Positions 8,683 to 12,352 of a stretch of 12,352 nt of DNA are shown here, one piece after another. The notes under the pieces were generated by a model. That model was not told the origin of the DNA, searched no databases, and saw only the letters and a program-made list of their open reading frames with translations. Both the position numbers and the translations under genes were made by a program. Within the stretch, counting starts at the first letter, position 1. Each line of letters starts with the position of its first letter. The stretch comes from Euperipatoides rowelli (lineage: Eukaryota; Onychophora; Udeonychophora; Euonychophora; Peripatopsidae), in assembly GCA_003024985.2 (NCBI GenBank), contig PXIH01S0007453.1. One strand, given 5' to 3'.

Positions 8683-9659
8683 TTTGATGACAATACATTT
8701 TTTTTTTAAATCAACTATATTTGAATGGAATTTAATGCATTTTATTCATAATTATGATATGCGCATAAATTTGTGCACCTTACACCAATGTTAGGATCAA
8801 TTCTAAAAAAAACAATGCTAGGCTAATTTATTTTAAATATTTTAAAAGCAATACTTATTGAAGACAATTTACCTACACTACATTAAATTCTTACTATTCC
8901 CCATCGCTTTTTTTTTTTTTTATATATATAGCAAGGAAATGATTCCATGGCTATAACCGGTGGGATGCTAACAGTCCTTTATTCATTTATAACAGTTTAT
9001 TTTTTTTAATTCCAGTAAATTGTTACCAGCAAAATTTGGCAGCAGATTTTAATTGAAGATCCATAACTTATGGTCAACTAATTAATTATTGCATTTAACT
9101 AAATAATTCTACAATGCACAAATTNATATCATCTAGCCCAATGAAGGATATGGTAATAATTTAAAATATTATTAAAACTTAGAACTTAATACAATAAAAC
9201 AGAAAAATAAACAAAAAAAAATAATCGATTGTTAAACAATTTAATTTTTAATTTAAATAATGTACGACAATAAAATGATCTTGTTATTTAAATATTAAAG
9301 GGAAAAAATAAGGCAATAAAAATAATGAACTCTTCCAATTTGATGAGTAATTTTCAAATAATAGAACTGTTCATCTCCTGACAAATCTTAAACTTACCCG
9401 ACATACATTACTTATTTATTTTATACTTATGATGTAACTTAAACAAGTTTGGAAGCATAAACAAAAGTTAAAATCACAGAGTAAAAAACATAAAGAAGTT
9501 TATTTCATAAGAATGAAGAGAAATTGAATCGCGGCAACTGAAGTTTGTTTCATTTATTTTTAAGAGTCTAATTAATGGAGAAATGAGACATTTTATTTTG
9601 CAAATATATGGGTTTTTTAAAAAGGGTAAATATAGAAAAGAAAAGAAAAATATTATTGC

Positions 9660-9792
9660 TGTCGCTATTTTATTTAACTCTGTCGCTTTTTTGATGCTTA
9701 AAATAGTTCATATCACTTTTTGTCGCTGGTGACAAAATCTATGCTGGAGCCTTAACAATTATGCTATCACAATTTTTGGCACTATAGCGACA
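9660..9792. repeat. Right subterminal repeats of the hAT-like element
   Basis: TGTCGCT occurs at 9660-9666, 9681-9687 and 9721-9727, and its complement AGCGACA at 9786-9792, close to the right terminus. This differs in sequence from the left-end set, as in many hAT elements. Confidence 0.5.
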
Positions 9793-9813
9793 GTTGGACA
9801 TTGCTCTCTGGAC

Positions 9814-11024
9814 CTATTGCATATGTTAATGTGGAGTATGACTGTTTATATAATTCCATTGCAGGTAATACATCAAATAATTTTATCTTCTCCAATATAA
9901 CCTTTAACATTAAATGTTTTTCAATCTTTATGTGGGAATAAAACATGGCATCACAAGTCTACACACACAAACCATGTGTAAGTAGTTAATCTATTATTCC
10001 ACAAAAGAGTTAGGTTTATGATTAAAATAAATGACAAAATGGAAATTTTTTTTTATTTTTAAATAACATTTACTAAAAGATTGATACATTGACATGGTCT
10101 TTTATTTGTAAGAATAAACAATATATCATTCAAAATAATACTAACTTTTGAACCTACAATATATCATTAACTAGAGCATTTTGAAATCAATATTTTATCC
10201 AAATAATCCAATAAGAGGATTAGAGTATATTTGAATAAAATTCTCTAAACTTAGAGTGTTTCTGGTAATGTTCATTAAATCTGAAGTTTAAAAAATGCTT
10301 AAAAAAATAAACTATTCAGGCCTCGAAAATTCCACTGGTCCGAGGTCCGGGACTCTCTAATCCATGAGTCGGACTAGTTAGTTTACTCACGTTAGTAGTT
10401 CGGGACCAGTTACTGTAATATTATTTAAAAAATATAAATGAAATGTGACTGACCTCTATTTTTTTTTTACTAGATAGAATTAAAAAAAAAAGCATTTGAA
10501 TAAGATAATATATAAATCAGCTAGTCTAATAAAATAAATGGTTTTATCATTAAATAATAGTGAGTCAGCCATTTACCGTATTCTAGGTCTACCTTATCGT
10601 CGTCATAATACAATCTTGTGAAGAAGAAAAAAAAAGAGGGAAAAGATGCAACCAATACGTTAGGGTACTGCTTGTTAAAATTTCCAATTACAATAAAAAA
10701 AATACTGTTAATTTTAGGAGATCCATTGAATACCCAGATATCAAAATATAATTAATTAAAATGACAATTTAACGCATGTAACTAGTTTGATTATTTAATT
10801 CTAATTTTTATAAACTAAACTTTTTTTTTAAAAAAAAAATACCGTATATTTGAAAAATAAAGCAATCTGGCATAATATTAAAATAGAATTTAAATGAAAA
10901 TCTAAATTAAATTAGTTAACTGACTATTTGCAAATAAAGTCTAATGATTTTTTTTTTAAAAAAATATTAATTTTATGAGGCTATTTGATTAAAACCAAAC
11001 GATGCCGATAGTAAATGTTAGAAA
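9814..11024. other. AT-rich noncoding stretch
   Basis: Apart from the hAT-like fragment at 10317-10410, this stretch shows only AT-rich sequence with A and T runs. No ORF, RNA gene or repeat boundary could be supported. It may belong to an intron of either neighbouring gene. Confidence 0.5.
10317..10410. mobile_element. Possible second hAT-like terminus (fragment)
   Basis: CAGGCCTCGAAAATT at 10317 resembles, from memory, a hAT family end. ACTGGTCC at 10334-10341 is repeated in reverse at 10403-10410. The tract is clearly richer in G and C than its surroundings. No matching opposite end was found, so this would be a truncated copy or a small foldback fragment. Confidence 0.3.
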
Positions 11025-11096
11025 TGTCTAGATACAGGCTGAATAATCCACATTTTACCACGTTTTTGACATCTGCACATATATTTTCATCATTAC
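11025..11096. repeat. Diverged copy of the right part of the 1016-1290 MITE
   Basis: This tract, on the plus strand, aligns with the reverse complement of 1224-1295: shared blocks include TGTCTAGA, ACATTT.ACC, CGTTTTT.ACATCTGC and TCATTA, with scattered substitutions and small gaps. It indicates a dispersed family, present here in the opposite orientation. Confidence 0.55.
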
Positions 11097-11188
11097 AAAA
11101 ATTTAATCACTTATTTACAAGCTCCACCTAGTGCTAATGATTGGTTGTTTAAAGATTAACCGTGCTTACAAGTTTTCAACTATTGTAA

Positions 11189-11300
11189 TAATGATGACGA
11201 CAATGATGACGCCGACAAGGATGACGATGATGCTGATACTGATGATGATACCGATACCGCTGCCGAAGACAATGATAATGATGATAATAATAATAATAAT
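11189..11300. repeat. Degraded GAT/GAC trinucleotide array passing into AAT
   Basis: About 110 bp of GAT, GAC, GCC and ACC triplets, ending in a pure AAT run. One plus frame reads as an Asp/Asn-rich peptide, but it has no start signal and no splice context. An interrupted microsatellite is the simplest reading. Confidence 0.75.
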
Positions 11301-11311
11301 AAGTTAGTATA

Positions 11312-11339
11312 TCCCTCATCCGAAGACGCTTTTCCAGAC
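11312..11339. repeat. 28-bp motif beside an AAT run, copy 1
   Basis: Starts TCCCTCATCCGAAGACGCTT and is repeated at 11477-11504 with one difference in 28. Both copies directly follow an AAT microsatellite, so read on the minus strand they precede an ATT tail, as in the SINE at 2501-2794. They look like 5'-truncated 3' ends of one retroposon family. Confidence 0.6.
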
Positions 11340-11415
11340 TCTTGTCAAATATTAATATGAAAAAATAATTTAAAAAAAAAAAAAAATTTCTTTTTTAAAA
11401 AAAGGTAAATAACAC

Positions 11416-11464
<49 letters not shown>
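11416..11464. repeat. AAT microsatellite
   Basis: About 16 uninterrupted AAT units, directly before copy 2 of the 28-bp motif. Confidence 0.9.
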
Positions 11465-11467
<3 letters not shown>

Positions 11468-11476
11468 TTAAGTAAG

Positions 11477-11504
11477 TCCCTCATCCGAAGACGCTTTTCT
11501 AGAC
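11477..11504. repeat. 28-bp motif beside an AAT run, copy 2
   Basis: Second copy of the motif at 11312-11339, offset by 165 bp, again immediately right of an AAT microsatellite. Tandem duplication of the segment is an alternative to two separate insertions. Confidence 0.6.
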
Positions 11505-11505
11505 A

Positions 11506-11545
11506 CATAGGTAGATAAATAAACCCTTTTATTTATCTACCTATG
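11506..11545. repeat. 18-bp perfect hairpin before the LDLa exon
   Basis: CATAGGTAGATAAATAAA at 11506-11523 pairs exactly with 11528-11545 across a CCCT loop. It ends 50 bases before the LDLa exon. It might be a foldback or microsatellite-associated repeat; a role in splicing is unproven. Confidence 0.7.
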
Positions 11546-11595
11546 AGTTTTAATAAAATTATTGTTTCTCATTATTATATTTTTTTGTCATGTAG

Positions 11596-11748
11596 GCCCA
11601 ACCACAACTACCTATGGTCCAACAGGTCCTCCCCTTTGTCCTGTAAAAGGCACTGTACCTTGCTCTTCACAGACCCAATGTATTCTAGCTAATCAATTAT
11701 GCAATGGAGTTGTTGACTGTCAGGATGGATCAGATGAAGTTTATTGTC
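11596..11748 (+). CDS. LDL-receptor class A domain exon
   Basis: This is a symmetrical phase 1-1 exon of 153 bp, the usual form of a shuffled extracellular module. The acceptor is a T-rich tract ending TGTAG and the donor is C/GTAAGT. A short linker rich in Thr, Pro and Gly (residues 2-14) precedes a complete LDLa module with six cysteines at residues 15, 23, 29, 36, 42 and 51. The signature CNGVVDCQDGSDE carries the calcium-site positions N37, D41, D47 and E48. The first is Asn where Asp is typical, a common variant, so calcium binding is probable. LDLa modules bind ligands in lipoprotein receptors, matriptase-like proteases and many invertebrate secreted or membrane proteins; one module cannot tell which. 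The ATG at 11562 is intronic by this model. Upstream exons should lie to the left and downstream exons to the right; no second LDLa exon was found in the window. Confidence 0.85.
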
Positions 11749-12082
11749 GTAAGTATGCATTATGTTATCTCAATAAAGATAAATTTTAAGTACTTCAAAG
11801 TTGCAATAAAATCATGCAATCTTTACATGTCAAAATAAAGTCAATGATTAGATATTAAATACTTGCTCTTATGACGTAATTTAACGTCAATGAATTGATT
11901 CAAAGTCAAATATTATAATTCATTAATAGATTACTCAGCCTAATATGACCTAAAATTATTATAATTTATGGTGGGAATATTAAATCTGGTTTATTCAAAT
12001 AAAATATTAAGTGTTGTTTATCTGTCATTCGAACTCTTTAAATTGTATTTTCTCCCTAATGTTTTGTCCAATTTAGTTGAAA

Positions 12083-12352
12083 TTTGAAATTGGTGTTCCC
12101 TTAGAAGTCTTGAATATGTATATAATTGGTAAAGGTCCTAGGTGGTCACATGGGGGTGCTAGGGGGGGGGGGGAGAGGTAAAATTCTATTTTTTTTAAAA
12201 ACGCTCTTTTTAAGTCCTTATTTGAAATTAGTGTAACAATAGAGGTCTAGACTATGTATATAAAAGGTCAAGGTCTTACATGGTCACATATGGGTGCTAG
12301 GGGGCCCAAAAAAAATCTAAATTTTTTAAAATGCTCTGATTCAGTTCAAATT
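12083..12352 (+). repeat. 138-bp repeat, two diverged copies, cut by window edge
   Basis: TTTGAAATT at 12083 and 12221 start two copies 138 bp apart. Both contain TATGTATATA, a GGTCACAT block, and GGGTGCTAGGGGG, in the same order and spacing. A partial earlier unit may start near 12020. The G run reaches 12 in copy 1 (12162-12173). The array continues past the right edge. It encodes nothing recognisable. Confidence 0.65.

Larger units (their letters stand above)
8565..9805. mobile_element. hAT-like nonautonomous transposon
   Basis: It starts CAGGGGTGTCCAA, a form I recognise from hAT-superfamily ends, and its right end in reverse reads AGCAATGTCCAAC, sharing TGTCCAA. Eight-base flanks agree at 7 of 8 positions (CTCTGGAT at 8557-8564, CTCTGGAC at 9806-9813), the target-duplication length typical of hAT. 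Subterminal repeats of the kind hAT transposases bind are present: four GGTGCC-type motifs within about 120 bp of the left end (8589-8682) and four AGCGACA motifs near the right end (9660-9792). No transposase frame is present. An ambiguous base (N) lies at 9125. Confidence 0.6.

Noticed and set aside
9361-9460. Strong donor-like GGGTAAGT on the minus strand as a possible upstream NO VEIN-like exon
   Set aside because: The sequence before it is full of stops and lies inside the hAT-like element.
11160-11360. Asp/Asn-rich open frame over the GAT array
   Set aside because: Best explained as an interrupted trinucleotide repeat; no start codon context or exon signals.
1-12352. CRISPR arrays, operons, bacterial promoters or terminators
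   Set aside because: Spliced exons and eukaryotic repeats throughout; nothing of the kind is present.

Overview
The window is a very AT-rich (roughly 70 % by eye) piece of an animal genome. Coding sequence sits in short exons with good GT/AG splice signals, separated by large introns crowded with small transposons. The genes and the repeat style (short nonautonomous elements, SINE/LINE tails ending in ATT/AAT microsatellites) suggest an invertebrate, perhaps a mollusc or other lophotrochozoan. That placement is an inference, since no marker gene is present. Nothing prokaryotic was seen.

Two protein-coding genes are supported. The first is on the minus strand. A 1,174-bp exon (6562-7735) and a 245-bp exon (1560-1804) join in matching phase (phase 1 to phase 1) across a 4.76-kb intron. 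They encode part of a very large protein that I recognise as NO VEIN-like, from the family with a sacsin/HSP90-type ATPase fold at its N terminus and a DUF3883 region at its C terminus. Neither the start nor the end of the protein is here. The second is on the plus strand: one 153-bp phase 1-1 exon (11596-11748) encoding a complete LDL-receptor class A module after a Thr/Pro/Gly linker, from the middle of a secreted or membrane protein. Both exons begin at a splice acceptor, and the two genes point away from each other. The missing upstream exons of each should therefore lie towards, or inside, the other gene. Either the transcription units interleave on opposite strands or one is a broken copy.

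Layout: 1-1015 holds a promoter-like, hairpin-rich tract that may be an old LTR; 1016-1290 a MITE-like element; 1560-1804 a NO VEIN-like exon; 1805-6561 an intron with a piggyBac-like element (TTAA target sites) that carries a nested SINE with a perfect 20-bp target duplication, then a short unrecognised ORF, and a compact three-way-junction inverted repeat near 5.2 kb; 6562-7735 the main NO VEIN-like exon; 7736-11595 noncoding DNA with a pogo/Tigger-like MITE, a 27-bp palindrome, a hAT-like element with an 8-bp target duplication, a second hAT-like end, a degraded GAT repeat, and two copies of a 28-bp motif beside AAT microsatellites; 11596-11748 the LDLa exon; 12083-12352 a 138-bp repeat in two diverged copies, running off the right edge.

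No functional link between the two genes can be read from the sequence. The main interest is the overlapping gene arrangement, the stacked transposon insertions with readable boundaries, and two compact cloverleaf-like inverted repeats of unknown origin.
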